Counted from the stretch's first letter, positions 1-9,965 are shown. The stretch: 64,000 nt of DNA from Bifidobacterium sp. ESL0800 (GCF_029395355.1 NZ_CP113913.1:310001-374000); one strand, 5' to 3'. Notes: generated by a model from the letters alone, not told the origin. Numbers and translations: made by a program.

Positions 1-363
1 AGCAACACGCGTTATGTCATCACTGTGTCCAGTTGTCGGCAAAGCGAAGAAATCGCGGATCTGCGGTTGATAATTCGATATCGTGGAGATGTTGGCTGGC
101 TTTGGTGTGGTGATACATTGGTTGACGACAACTTTGCCAATGGAGATTTGTGGGAGGTCAGTCTTAAGGATTACGTTTCATTGCTTGAATCCAACCATAA
201 CCAACTCGTGCTGACGATAACGCCTTTGAAAAAAGGATTATCGGTCAATGCCCAATCCGCGATGGCCGCACGCTCCGAACATGTCGAGGAAGAGGTCGCG
301 GATTTGATCGGTGTAACGCTCAAGCCCATCTACCGATCCGTATATCGCCTGCCGGGTAAGTAG
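1..363 (+). CDS. C-terminal fragment of a large enzyme, probably GH35-like beta-galactosidase
   Basis: The frame is open from the first base to the TAG at 361-363, so this is the tail of a gene that begins before the window; the GTG at 25 is only an internal codon. About 120 residues are visible. The stretch with GDVGWLWCGDTLVDDNF followed by LWEVSLKDY and LVLTITPLKKG resembles the last beta-sandwich domain of GH35-type beta-galactosidases, where a similar GD-x-A-x-L...D-NF pattern is common. That family call is an inference from memory of the pattern; no catalytic residue lies in the visible part. No terminator was found before the convergent small gene that follows. Confidence 0.55.
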   Translation, partial: SNTRYVITVSSCRQSEEIADLRLIIRYRGDVGWLWCGDTLVDDNFANGDLWEVSLKDYVSLLESNHNQLVLTITPLKKGLSVNAQSAMAARSEHVEEEVADLIGVTLKPIYRSVYRLPGK

Positions 364-429
364 TGTGACCGGCGCATGGAGGATGTTTGCATGAAACCGC
401 CGTGCCTGCGGTGTATCGCCATCCGTTTC

Positions 430-663
430 TCAGTAGCTTGGCGCGACCTTGAACCCGCCTTTTGTCTCGAGGAACTGCCAATAGCTCCATTCCTTGGGAT
501 TGATGTAGAGCGTATAGGTCTTTTTGCCGACGACAATTTCGATGGGGAATATGCCGGACGGGTTGGCCATGATGTCGGCTTCGATCTCCAGGGCACGTTC
601 GTGGCTGGGGAGATACATCGTGTGGGTTTTGCCGTGCGTTTCAAAATACAGCATATCGGTCAT
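430..663 (-). CDS. Small conserved-looking protein of unknown function (77 aa)
   Basis: I do not recognise a family. The protein is 77 residues, soluble, with no signal peptide or membrane segment, and is rich in aromatic residues towards the C-terminus (YTLYINPKEWSYWQFLE). A good ribosome-binding site (AAAGGAG, read on the minus strand just above 664) precedes the ATG, which favours this frame over the overlapping plus-strand frames at 376-801. It stands alone, convergent to the fragment on its left and divergent from rpmE on its right. Confidence 0.6.
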   Translation of the reverse strand: MTDMLYFETHGKTHTMYLPSHERALEIEADIMANPSGIFPIEIVVGKKTYTLYINPKEWSYWQFLETKGGFKVAPSY

Positions 664-972
664 TTCTGGCTCCTTTGCGTGGATTTGTTGATAGCATCAA
701 AGTATCAAGGGAATCCGACGGGCATACGGTCGAATTTACGGCGTGTTATAAAGGTCGGCAATCAGCCCAAAGACGAAATCGGGATGAAAGGCTGTCGATA
801 ATTGTTGTACATTTCAGGCGTCGTATGACTCAGATCGTTCTTTTTCTCACCTGTGTTTTGGCAGATGAGAACGAACCAAGTCAATGCTCGCTGATAGAAT
901 ATCAAAGTTCCGGTTCACGTCTGACCATTGGGGTTAGGCGACCCGGGTCACCTGAATTCCTTAGGAGACATT
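664..972. other. Intergenic region between the 77-aa gene and rpmE
   Basis: This 309-bp stretch separates two divergent genes and should hold both promoters. A TAGAAT hexamer at 895-900 could be a -10 box for rpmE but I found no convincing -35 at the right spacing. The plus-strand frame at 675-1079 runs through it and into rpmE in another phase and looks like a shadow. Nothing else was recognised. Confidence 0.4.
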
Positions 973-1185
973 ATGAAGCAGGGTATTCATCCCGATTATC
1001 ACGCAGTGCAGGTCACCTGCTCTTGCGGCAATACTTTCGTCACGCGCAGCACCGCCAAGGGCGATCACATGACGGTTGATGTGTGCGCGAACTGCCACCC
1101 GTTCTACACGGGCAAGCAGAAGATTCTCGATACCGGCGGCCGCGTCGCCCGCTTCGAGAAGCGCTACGGCAAGAAGACCAAGTAG
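973..1185 (+). CDS. rpmE: 50S ribosomal protein L31
   Basis: A 70-residue L31 of the zinc-binding type. It starts [19 protein letters not shown] and carries two cysteine pairs, CSC near residue 15 and CANC near residue 37, the expected zinc ligands. The characteristic [10 protein letters not shown] follows and the basic tail [14 protein letters not shown] closes the protein. The ATG at 973 is chosen over the upstream in-frame start because TTAGGAG lies just before it and it gives the family-standard N-terminus. L31 sits on the large subunit at the inter-subunit bridge. The zinc form is usually the constitutive paralogue, with a cysteine-less form induced under zinc limitation; no second copy is in the window. 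A hairpin terminator follows directly and prfA comes next. Confidence 0.97.
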   Translation: MKQGIHPDYHAVQVTCSCGNTFVTRSTAKGDHMTVDVCANCHPFYTGKQKILDTGGRVARFEKRYGKKTK

Positions 1186-1196
1186 CATTTTTCATT

Positions 1197-1247
1197 CGCC
1201 AGCCTCTGGGTATCGGGTTTTCGACCCGAATCCGGGCTGGCGTTTTT
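1197..1247 (+). terminator. Rho-independent terminator after rpmE
   Basis: CGCCAGCC at 1197-1204 pairs with GGCTGGCG at 1235-1242, followed by five T. An inner pairing CGGGTTTTCGACCCG strengthens the structure. Confidence 0.85.
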
Positions 1248-1308
1248 CATACCCAATTTCGTGATTTCAATCTTGAAAACAGCGGCAATATTATAAAAGG
1301 ACTTTTGC

Positions 1309-2397
1309 ATGGCAGACGAGCAATTCCCGGCGGCGCAAAGCGCGTTGGAGGAATACCTGGACATCGAGCGGCAGATGAGCCAGCCCGAGGTCGCCTCCGA
1401 CCCCAAGGCGATTCGCAAGTTGGGGCGTCGCCATGCCCAGTTGGGCAGCATCGTCGAAGCTTATCGTGCCTGGCAGCACGCCAAAGAGGATGCCGAAGCC
1501 GCCAAGGAAATGGCTAAGGAGGACGCCGATTTCGCCGACGAGGCCAAACGGCTCGAAGCCATGGTTCCCCAAGCCGAAGAGAAGCTGCGTGGTGCACTGA
1601 TTCCGCGCGATCCCGACGATGTTCGCGATACCATCATGGAGATCAAGGCCGGCACCGGCGGGGAAGAGGCCGCGCTGTTCGCCGGTGACCTGTTGCGCAT
1701 GTACACGCGTTATGCCGAAAAACGCGGCTGGTCGACCACTATCCAAAGTGAGAACAGCACCGAGCTCGGCGGCGTCAAGGACGTGCAGGTCGCCATCCGG
1801 GCCAAAGGAAACCCGGCACCCGAGGACGGCGTGTGGGCCTCGCTCAAGTATGAGGGTGGCGTACACCGCGTGCAGCGCATCCCCGTCACCGAATCGCAGG
1901 GGCGCATCCAGACCTCGGCGGCCGGTGTCATCGTCTTCCCGGAGGCCGATGAGGACGACGATGAGATCGAGATCGATCCCAAAGACCTCAAAATCGACAT
2001 TTTCATGAGCTCCGGCCCCGGTGGCCAGTCCGTGAACACCACGTATTCTGCCGTTCGCATGACCCATATCCCCACCGGCGTCGTGGTGAGCATGCAGGAC
2101 GAGAAGTCGCAGATCCAGAACCGCGCCGCCGCCCTGCGCGTGCTTAAATCGCGCCTGTTGGCGATGAAACACGAGAAGGAAGCCGAGGAGGCGGCGGATA
2201 TGCGTCATTCGCAGGTGCGCTCGCTCGACCGTTCCGAACGTATCCGCACCTACAACTTCCCTGAAAACCGTATCGTCGACCACCGCACCAACTACAAGGC
2301 CTACAACCTCGACCAGGTGCTCGACGGCGACCTGCAGGCCGTCATCGACAGCGACATCCAGGCCGACGAGGCCGCGCGGTTGGCCAAGACGGACTGA
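1309..2397 (+). CDS. prfA: Peptide chain release factor 1
   Basis: A 362-residue class I release factor that reads UAA and UAG and triggers peptide release. The GGQ catalytic motif is at residues 238-240 within [17 protein letters not shown]. The codon-reading tripeptide sits at 192-194 as PVT, within [17 protein letters not shown]1 has P-x-T here whereas RF2 has SPF, as in the prfB product at 22741 in this window, so the two can be told apart. Length is typical. The ATG at 1309 follows AAAGGAC. It is followed by prmC, whose product methylates the GGQ glutamine, the usual bacterial pairing. Confidence 0.98.
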   Translation: MADEQFPAAQSALEEYLDIERQMSQPEVASDPKAIRKLGRRHAQLGSIVEAYRAWQHAKEDAEAAKEMAKEDADFADEAKRLEAMVPQAEEKLRGALIPRDPDDVRDTIMEIKAGTGGEEAALFAGDLLRMYTRYAEKRGWSTTIQSENSTELGGVKDVQVAIRAKGNPAPEDGVWASLKYEGGVHRVQRIPVTESQGRIQTSAAGVIVFPEADEDDDEIEIDPKDLKIDIFMSSGPGGQSVNTTYSAVRMTHIPTGVVVSMQDEKSQIQNRAAALRVLKSRLLAMKHEKEAEEAADMRHSQVRSLDRSERIRTYNFPENRIVDHRTNYKAYNLDQVLDGDLQAVIDSDIQADEAARLAKTD

Positions 2398-2506
2398 GTC
2401 AATACGCCGTTGACTTGCCATCGTGGCAGACTTGCGCACAAGGCTTGATTGTCTAATGAACCACAGGTACACGGTGAATCGTGCGAGCGGCAATGAAGGG
2501 GCGAAA

Positions 2507-3577
2507 ATGGCGGATACGCAGGCAAAACGTGATACTGATGCCATGATTCGGCTGGCCAGCGAGGAGCTGGGCAAGGCCGGCGTGGAAACGCCTCGCAACG
2601 ATGCCAAATTATTGCTGGCTGAGGCGTTTGGGGTCAAGCCAGGCGACGTCGAGAAATCGATCTTGTTGGATATGCCGTTGCACAGCGTGGTCAAGTCGGA
2701 TACCGAAACGGGAACGCTCGGTAATCCAGATGTAATACGTATTGACGCTGATTCGAAGAACGGCGAAAACGACAAAGCGCTTCAGCAGAACGAATCCGCC
2801 GATAATCGTGACGCCCAAGACCCGGGAGATCGACAGGCCGAGGCCGACGATGCGGCCGTCCGTCGTTTCGTCGTGATGCTCGCGCGGCGTAAACAGCGCG
2901 AGCCGCTGCAATATATCGTCGGCCACGCCCCGTTCCGATACCTCGATCTGGACGTCGGCCCCGGCGTCTTCATCCCGCGCCCTGAAACCGAGACCGTGGT
3001 GCAGGCCGCCATCGACTGGCTGGTGCGCAACCATATCAAGCCCAGCCGTCTGGTCGATTTGTGCGCGGGAAGCGGGGCGATCGGACTTTCGCTGGTCACG
3101 GAGCTGAGCGGCAGCGAGGTCTGGGCGGTAGAGATGAGCGAAGAAGCCCTGAAATGGACAAAACGCAACCAGCAGAAGGTGTTCAAAGACCATTCGCTGG
3201 CCGGTTACCACTATCATCTCTTCCATGCCGACGCAACGAACGCCATGATGCTGGCGCGATTGGACGGAACGATCGACGCCGTGGTCACCAACCCGCCTTA
3301 CGTCCCGTCCTCCCAGATCCCGCAGCAGCCGGAAGTGCGCGACCATGACCCGCAGATGGCACTTTACGGCGGGTCGGCCGACGGGACCTATATCCCGGAA
3401 CGGATCATTCTTCGTGCGTCGAAGCTCTTGCGCAGCGGCGGGGCGCTGGTGATGGAGCACGACATCTCGCAGGCGCGTCTGCTGGCCGATTTCGCCATGG
3501 CCCACGGTTTCCGCACGGCGCATACGGGTGATGATCTTACCGGTAGGCCGCGTTATCTTTTTGCCGTCAAGGGATAG
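2507..3577 (+). CDS. prmC: Release factor glutamine N5-methyltransferase
   Basis: An SAM-dependent methyltransferase (356 aa) that modifies the GGQ glutamine of release factors. The N-terminal helical domain is followed by QYIVGHAPFRYLDLDVGPGVFIPRPETE and the SAM-binding core (VDLCAGSGAIGLSL). NPPY, the substrate-gripping motif, is at residues 262-265. The start at 2507 follows AAGGGG; the frame is open upstream to a GTG at 2423 without a good ribosome-binding site. The protein is about 80 residues longer than the Escherichia coli enzyme, largely because of an acidic Asn/Asp/Glu-rich insert at about residues 65-125 between the two domains. It lies directly after prfA and about 190 bp before tsaC. 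Confidence 0.95.
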   Translation: MADTQAKRDTDAMIRLASEELGKAGVETPRNDAKLLLAEAFGVKPGDVEKSILLDMPLHSVVKSDTETGTLGNPDVIRIDADSKNGENDKALQQNESADNRDAQDPGDRQAEADDAAVRRFVVMLARRKQREPLQYIVGHAPFRYLDLDVGPGVFIPRPETETVVQAAIDWLVRNHIKPSRLVDLCAGSGAIGLSLVTELSGSEVWAVEMSEEALKWTKRNQQKVFKDHSLAGYHYHLFHADATNAMMLARLDGTIDAVVTNPPYVPSSQIPQQPEVRDHDPQMALYGGSADGTYIPERIILRASKLLRSGGALVMEHDISQARLLADFAMAHGFRTAHTGDDLTGRPRYLFAVKG

Positions 3578-3768
3578 TTTTCTTCATCTGCTCGCCGCGC
3601 TGTATTGCAATATTGGCGCATTGACGAAGGGCGATTCGGCGGTATCTGCCAACCGGTAAGACAAGACTGACTGACGGATATGTGAGGATTGGTAACGGTT
3701 CTATGGTTCTGCTCGGTGAAGTCGGGGCGCAATGATGCAATGAATGCATACTTTGTGTTGGAGGCAAT

Positions 3769-4431
3769 ATGAGCGACGTGCGTGCGATTGATGAAGAATC
3801 CCTGGCTTTGGCGGCCAAGATCGTCAACGATGGGGGACTCGTCGTATTGCCGACCGATACCGTCTACGGCGTTGCCGCCAGCCCGTTCAGCGCCGAGGCC
3901 GTCAGCCGCATCTATGAGGCGAAGCGTCGTCCGCGAAGCAAGGCGCTGCAGGTGCTGCTCTCCTCGGTCGATGATTTGAAAGGGCTTGATCTCTATCTTC
4001 CGATGCCGCTTGACCGACTTGCCAAGGCTTTTCTGCCCGGTCCGTTTTCGCCGATCGTCGTGGCTTTAGCCGGCTCGAAACTGGTCACGTTGCGTGACGA
4101 GCTGAACGGCAGCAAGACCCAGGCCGTGCGTGTGCCCGATTCCGCGGCCTGCCTCAAGACGTTACGTGCCGTCGGGCCTTTGGCCTGTTCCAGCGCGAAC
4201 CGCAGTGGCGGTCAAAGCCCGCAGACGGTTGAGGAAGCCGTTGCGGCGCTCGGTGACGACGTCGACCTCTATCTTGACGGAGGTCCCACCACGAGCCATG
4301 TCGCGAGCACGGTGGTTGCCGCCGATCCAAACGAGCGTGACGGGATTTCGATTGTTCGTGAGGGAGTCATCAGCGTGGCGCAGGTGCGTGCCGCGCTCCA
4401 AGACGCCGAAAGCGAGAGCCCCAACGCATGA
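3769..4431 (+). CDS. tsaC: L-threonylcarbamoyladenylate synthase (YrdC/Sua5 family)
   Basis: This 220-residue protein makes threonylcarbamoyl-AMP from threonine, bicarbonate and ATP, the first step of the t6A37 tRNA modification. The YrdC fold is shown by VVLPTDTVYGVAASPFS, the basic KRRPRSK motif around residues 45-51 that binds nucleotide, and SSANRSGGQSP near residue 143. It lacks the C-terminal Sua5 domain, so it is the short TsaC type. The ATG follows TTGGAGGCA. Its stop codon overlaps the start of the next gene by four bases (ATGA), indicating translational coupling. prmC, tsaC and the glycosyl-phosphate transferase form a group seen in many actinobacteria. Confidence 0.95.
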   Translation: MSDVRAIDEESLALAAKIVNDGGLVVLPTDTVYGVAASPFSAEAVSRIYEAKRRPRSKALQVLLSSVDDLKGLDLYLPMPLDRLAKAFLPGPFSPIVVALAGSKLVTLRDELNGSKTQAVRVPDSAACLKTLRAVGPLACSSANRSGGQSPQTVEEAVAALGDDVDLYLDGGPTTSHVASTVVAADPNERDGISIVREGVISVAQVRAALQDAESESPNA

Positions 4432-5573
4432 GAGTCTACCTGTTCATCGCCGCGATTGCGGGAGGAGCCACATGGCTGGTCACCCCTCTGGTCCGTCATC
4501 TTGCCATAGAAGTCGGAGCGGTGGGAGAAGTCCGCGCCCGTGACGTGCATAAGGTGCCGACCCCGCGTATGGGTGGAGTGGCGATGCTGATTGGGCTGGT
4601 GGTCTCGATTGTGTTCGCCAGTAAGATGCCCTTCATTTCAGGCCTTTTCGTCGGCTCGTATCAGGCTTGGGTCGTCCTCGCCGGCGCGGTGATGATCTGC
4701 CTGCTGGGGGTGGCGGACGATTTGTGGGATCTGGATTGGATGCTCAAACTGGCCGGTCAGCTCCTGATTTCCGTGTTCGTCGCGTGGGGCGGTGTGCAGA
4801 TCATCTTCCTGCCGTTCGGCTCTCTGGTCACGGCCTCGCCGAGCATTTCCATGGCCATTACGGCTTTTCTCATCGTCGCCTCGATCAACGCAGTCAACTT
4901 TGTCGACGGCCTTGACGGTCTCTCTTCCGGCATCGTCGCCATCGGCGGCATCGCGTTCGCGATTTATTCCTACGTCATCGCGCGGGCCACACCCAGCTAC
5001 GCCTCGATGGCCACCCTGCTTGACGTGGCTTTGGTCGGCATCTGTGTCGGCTTTTTGCTCCATAACTGGCATCCGGCGAAACTCTTTATGGGGGACTCCG
5101 GTTCAATGCTGCTGGGCTATATGATCACCTGCGCCTCGATTATCATGACCGGACATCTCGATCCGGCTTCGGTGCATACCAGCCTCTACTTGCCTGCGTT
5201 CATGCCGATTCTGCTGCCGATTCTCGTGCTCTTCCTGCCGGTGCTCGACATGTGCCTGGCCATCGTCCGCCGCCTGAGCAAAGGCCAGTCGCCGATGCAC
5301 CCCGATCGTATGCATCTGCATCACCGCATGTTGCGTATTGGTCACAGCGTTCAAGGTGCCGTGCTGATTCTCTGGGGATGGGCGGCGCTGATTTCCTTCG
5401 GCTCGATCATGATCTTGTTCTTTAAATGGCAGTATGTGGCCATCGGCATGGTTGTCGCGGCCGTGATCCTGACGATTTGCACGCTGTCGCCGTATCTGAT
5501 GCGACGGTGGCTTGAATTACAAAAAGAAGAGGGTCTGGACGTACGAAACGCGCGACACCACCGAAAACGGTAG
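4428..5573 (+). CDS. Undecaprenyl-phosphate glycosyl-1-phosphate transferase, WecA/TagO family
   Basis: A 381-residue polytopic membrane enzyme of the MraY/WecA superfamily that transfers a sugar-1-phosphate, probably GlcNAc-1-P, from UDP-sugar to undecaprenyl phosphate, starting cell-wall glycopolymers. Superfamily motifs appear in order: an Asp-rich site in GVADDLWDLDW, NFVDGLDGL near residue 159, FMGDSGSM near residue 220, and MHLHHRM near residue 292, the last being characteristic of the WecA/TagO branch rather than MraY. About ten hydrophobic segments are visible. It overlaps tsaC by four bases. The exact acceptor polymer cannot be told from this window. The very end is basic (NARHHRKR). 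Confidence 0.9.
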   Translation: MRVYLFIAAIAGGATWLVTPLVRHLAIEVGAVGEVRARDVHKVPTPRMGGVAMLIGLVVSIVFASKMPFISGLFVGSYQAWVVLAGAVMICLLGVADDLWDLDWMLKLAGQLLISVFVAWGGVQIIFLPFGSLVTASPSISMAITAFLIVASINAVNFVDGLDGLSSGIVAIGGIAFAIYSYVIARATPSYASMATLLDVALVGICVGFLLHNWHPAKLFMGDSGSMLLGYMITCASIIMTGHLDPASVHTSLYLPAFMPILLPILVLFLPVLDMCLAIVRRLSKGQSPMHPDRMHLHHRMLRIGHSVQGAVLILWGWAALISFGSIMILFFKWQYVAIGMVVAAVILTICTLSPYLMRRWLELQKEEGLDVRNARHHRKR

Positions 5574-5576
5574 TAA

Positions 5577-7175
<1,599 letters not shown>

Positions 7176-7202
7176 GTTTCAAATCTGATTCCAGTTAGAC
7201 CA

Positions 7203-7391
7203 ACTGACGTGCTTGGGGCTGGGATATACGATGTCCGACACGCTCCGGGCTGAGCCGTTAAGCGGCCAATCCAGTGGATTGGCCGTAGGCGAAGTGAGTG
7301 CTCGCCAAGAGCACGAAGGCAAAATCTTCGATTTTGCACAGGCCGAGTCTTTACGGTCTGACATCGCATATCCCAGCCCCAAGCACTCAAC
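7203..7391 (+). repeat. Large structured inverted-repeat element, long copy 1
   Basis: A 189-bp element bounded by ACTGACGTG (7203-7211) and CACTCAAC (7384-7391). The outer arms 7209-7227 and 7368-7386 form a perfect 19-bp stem. Inside lie a second stem (7230-7239 with 7356-7365), hairpin A (7263-7272 with 7276-7285, loop AGT), hairpin B (7298-7303 with 7309-7314) and hairpin C (7319-7326 with 7330-7337). The inverted long copy at 31766-31955 has the same architecture with compensatory base changes. It lies between guaB and orn, which are co-directional, so it is not needed as a convergent terminator. Whether it acts as RNA or as a mobile DNA palindrome is unknown. Confidence 0.85.
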
Positions 7392-7482
7392 GGGAAAGTG
7401 GTAAAGCAACCGAATGGTATGGTGTTATTAAAAGATTATGGCGTTCGGGGCTCGGCTAAGAAGCGAATAAAAACAATTTAAG

Positions 7483-7584
7483 GTTGAGTGGTTGGGCGGG
7501 GATATACAATGCTGTGGCGTAAAGCTTGGCCTACCGGCCTGGAGGGTGCCTCAGCATTGTATATCCCCGCCCAACCACGTCAGT
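7483..7584 (-). repeat. Large structured inverted-repeat element, short copy 2
   Basis: A 102-bp member of the same family in the opposite orientation, bounded on the plus strand by GTTGAGTG (7483-7490) and CACGTCAGT (7576-7584). Its arms at 7488-7514 and 7552-7578 form a perfect 27-bp stem with a 37-base apex that keeps CTCCAGGCC and AGCTTTACG (minus strand), the core also seen in the other copies, but lacks hairpins A-C. A run of seven T follows shortly after (7588-7594), so it may also terminate guaB transcription. Confidence 0.85.
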
Positions 7585-7669
7585 TAGTTTTTTTAATAAT
7601 CATTAACGCCGTCACACATGTGAGATAATCTGTAGTGTTCTGTGGTCAAAGATAAAAGGGGAACGAATT

Positions 7670-8320
7670 ATGGTGAATGCTCAGGATGACGAGACGTATA
7701 CGGCCGAGGGGTCGCGGCTGATCTGGATCGACTGCGAGATGACCGGCCTCGATATCTTCGGCGGCGACGAGCTGGTCGAGGTCTCCGTGGTGCCGACCGA
7801 TTTCAATCTGAACGTGCTCGACGAAGGCGTGGACTACGTCATCAAGCCCTCGCAGAAGGCCGTCGACCACATGGGCGACTTCGTGCGCGCGATGCACACC
7901 CGCTCTGGGCTGATCAAGGAATGGGAGCATGGCCTGAGCCTTGCCGATGCCGAAAAGAAGATCACCGAGTACGTCGCCCGCTTCACGCCGGACGGGGTCA
8001 AGCCGCTGCTTGCCGGCAACACCATCGGCAGCGACAAGAAGTACCTCGACCACTTCATGCCGAACTTCATGAGCCATTTGCACTATCGCAGCATCGACGT
8101 CAGCACCATCAAGGAGCTGGCCCGTCGCTGGTACCCGGCGGTTTATGTGAACCGTCCGCCCAAGAACGGCGGCCACCGCGCCCTCGCCGATATTATCGAG
8201 TCGCTCGACGAGCTGCGCTACTACCGCGAGGCCTTTATGGCCCCGGTTCCCGGCCCGGACGAGGCACAGGCCAAGGCCATTTGCAAGCACATTGTGGAAA
8301 CGAGCCTCAACGCCGAGTGA
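7670..8320 (+). CDS. orn: Oligoribonuclease
   Basis: A 216-residue DEDDh 3'-5' exoribonuclease that degrades di- and short oligoribonucleotides. Exo motif I is [20 protein letters not shown] with the catalytic Asp and Glu. The middle segment [16 protein letters not shown] supplies the second Asp, and [19 protein letters not shown] provides the His and last Asp. The ATG at 7670 is preceded by AAAGGGGAACGA. Length is slightly above the 180-200 typical of the family because of short extensions at both ends. It is followed by a pair of tandem palindromes and a helicase gene. Confidence 0.96.
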   Translation: MVNAQDDETYTAEGSRLIWIDCEMTGLDIFGGDELVEVSVVPTDFNLNVLDEGVDYVIKPSQKAVDHMGDFVRAMHTRSGLIKEWEHGLSLADAEKKITEYVARFTPDGVKPLLAGNTIGSDKKYLDHFMPNFMSHLHYRSIDVSTIKELARRWYPAVYVNRPPKNGGHRALADIIESLDELRYYREAFMAPVPGPDEAQAKAICKHIVETSLNAE

Positions 8321-8329
8321 TGCGGCATC

Positions 8330-8439
8330 TGCGATGAAAATCAGTGTTTAGATCGGTTTTCGGTGATTTTCATCGCAAGCTCAAATGAAGATGCGATGAA
8401 AATCAGGATTATTACGCGGATTTGCTGATTTTCATCGCA
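8330..8439. repeat. Two tandem palindromic units (62-bp period) between orn and the Pif1-like gene
   Basis: TGCGATGAAAATCA at 8330-8343 pairs perfectly with 8364-8377, and the same arm extended by one base at 8392-8406 pairs perfectly with 8425-8439. Left arms are 62 bp and right arms 61 bp apart; the loops differ in sequence. There is no T-run typical of a terminator on the plus strand. Confidence 0.85.
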
Positions 8440-8464
8440 GCCTGAATAAGGAAGTGGGAACGGC

Positions 8465-9880
8465 ATGAAGCAGGCGGAGGCGCTGACGATTCTCGGCGCG
8501 GGGGCGAACGCGTTCATCACCGGTGCGCCAGGTGCCGGCAAGACCTACGTCTTGAACGAGTTCATCCGCGCCGCCCGTGCCCATGGTGCTTCTGTCGCCG
8601 TCACCGCCTCCACCGGCATCGCCGCCACGCACATCAACGGTCAGACCATCCATTCATGGTCCGGCGTTGGCGTCTCGCAGGTGATGACCGAGACGCTGAT
8701 GAAGCGGATTCGCTCGCGCCGCAAGCGCAAGATCGAGGCAGCCGATATCCTCGTCATCGATGAGGTTTCCATGCTGCCCGCGTGGCTTTTCGACATGGTC
8801 GACGACGTCTGCCGGGCGTTGCGCCACAGCCCCGAGCCGTTCGGCGGCCTGCAGGTCGTGCTTTCCGGCGACTTCTTCCAGCTGCCGCCGGTTCGTAAAT
8901 CGTTCCGTGGGCGTGACGCTCTGCCGCCGAGCCCCGAATTCCTCATGTCCCGTCAGCGCTATGCCGATGCAGGCAAGGACGCCGATGGCTTCGTCACCGA
9001 ATCGCTGGTCTGGGACGAACTTAATCCAGTGGTCTGCTATCTCACCGAACAGCACCGTCAGGACGATGGCCAATTGCTCACCGTCCTTACCGATATCCGC
9101 GAAGGCAGCGTGACCCAGGAAGACCACGATGTGCTCGCCGGGCGTATGGGCAAGTCGCCGGCTGCAGGGGAAGTGGCCGTCCACCTCTTCCCGGTCAACA
9201 AACAGGCCGACACCTTGAACGATCTGCGGCTTTCGCAAATCCACGACGAGACGCACGAATACGTCGCCGAGTCGGCCGGCCCTGCGGATCTGGTCAAGCG
9301 GCTGAAGAAGAACATGCTCGCCCCCGAAAAGCTTGAGCTCAAAACCGGGGCCGCCGTGATGGCGCTGCGCAACGACGCCGACCACCAGTACGTCAACGGG
9401 TCCATCGGCAAGGTGGAGGGGTTCGTTTCGCAGGCCAAGGGCGGTTGGCCTATCGTCGCTTTCGAAAACGGCAACACCGTGACCATGAAGCAGGCTTCGT
9501 GGGACATGATGGACGGCGAAACCATACTGGCCAGCGTCAAGCAGGTTCCATTGCGCTGCGCGTGGGCCATCACCATCCACAAGTCACAGGGCATGACCCT
9601 CGACCGTGCCGTGATGAACCTGCGCCGCACCTTCGCGCCGGGCATGGGCTATGTCGCGCTCTCACGTGTGGAGAACCTTGATGGGCTCTATCTCGACGAC
9701 ATCAGCGAACGCGCGTTCCTGGTATCGCCTGATGCCGTCCTGCTCGACGGCAAGCTGCGCGACAATTCCAAGGCCGCCTGTGCCCGTCTCGCCGACGAGG
9801 GCAGCGTTGCCTTCACCAAGCAGGCCGCCGGTCAGCTGCCGTCCGACGAGGACGAATTCGCCCAAGACGAGCTGTTCTAG
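8465..9880 (+). CDS. Pif1-like superfamily 1 DNA helicase
   Basis: A 471-residue SF1B helicase. Walker A is GAPGAGKTYVLNEFI with Lys26, motif Ia is TASTGIAATHINGQTIHSW, Walker B is VIDEVSMLP, motif III is LSGDFFQLPPV, motif V-like WAITIHKSQGMTLDRAV lies near residue 365, and motif VI is GYVALSRVENLDGLYL. The TASTGIAA...TIHSW and IHKSQG combination is typical of Pif1/RRM3 helicases, which unwind 5'-3' and resolve G-quadruplexes and stalled forks; RecD2 is the alternative but its N-terminal extension is absent. The ATG at 8465 follows AAGGAAGTGGGAA. The gene is flanked on both sides by palindromes with AAAATCAG cores. Confidence 0.9.
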   Translation: MKQAEALTILGAGANAFITGAPGAGKTYVLNEFIRAARAHGASVAVTASTGIAATHINGQTIHSWSGVGVSQVMTETLMKRIRSRRKRKIEAADILVIDEVSMLPAWLFDMVDDVCRALRHSPEPFGGLQVVLSGDFFQLPPVRKSFRGRDALPPSPEFLMSRQRYADAGKDADGFVTESLVWDELNPVVCYLTEQHRQDDGQLLTVLTDIREGSVTQEDHDVLAGRMGKSPAAGEVAVHLFPVNKQADTLNDLRLSQIHDETHEYVAESAGPADLVKRLKKNMLAPEKLELKTGAAVMALRNDADHQYVNGSIGKVEGFVSQAKGGWPIVAFENGNTVTMKQASWDMMDGETILASVKQVPLRCAWAITIHKSQGMTLDRAVMNLRRTFAPGMGYVALSRVENLDGLYLDDISERAFLVSPDAVLLDGKLRDNSKAACARLADEGSVAFTKQAAGQLPSDEDEFAQDELF

Positions 9881-9922
9881 TCAAAATCAGAGGTTACGGC
9901 GGGCGTTTGTCTGATTTTGACT
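9879..9922 (+). terminator. Hairpin after the Pif1-like gene
   Basis: AGTCAAAATCAG (9879-9890, overlapping the stop codon) pairs perfectly with CTGATTTTGACT (9911-9922). It may terminate the gene or separate it from the convergent hicB. No long T-run follows, so termination is only probable. Confidence 0.55.
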
Positions 9923-9965
9923 TGCTGCTTTGCCTAAGCGTGCGCTATTTGTTTCAGTAGAGGAT

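Noticed and set aside
376..801. 141-codon plus-strand frame over the 77-aa minus-strand gene
   Set aside because: The minus-strand gene has a strong ribosome-binding site and protein-like composition; the plus frame does not.
1291..2775. 494-codon minus-strand frame over prfA and prmC
   Set aside because: Shadow of two conserved genes on the opposite strand.
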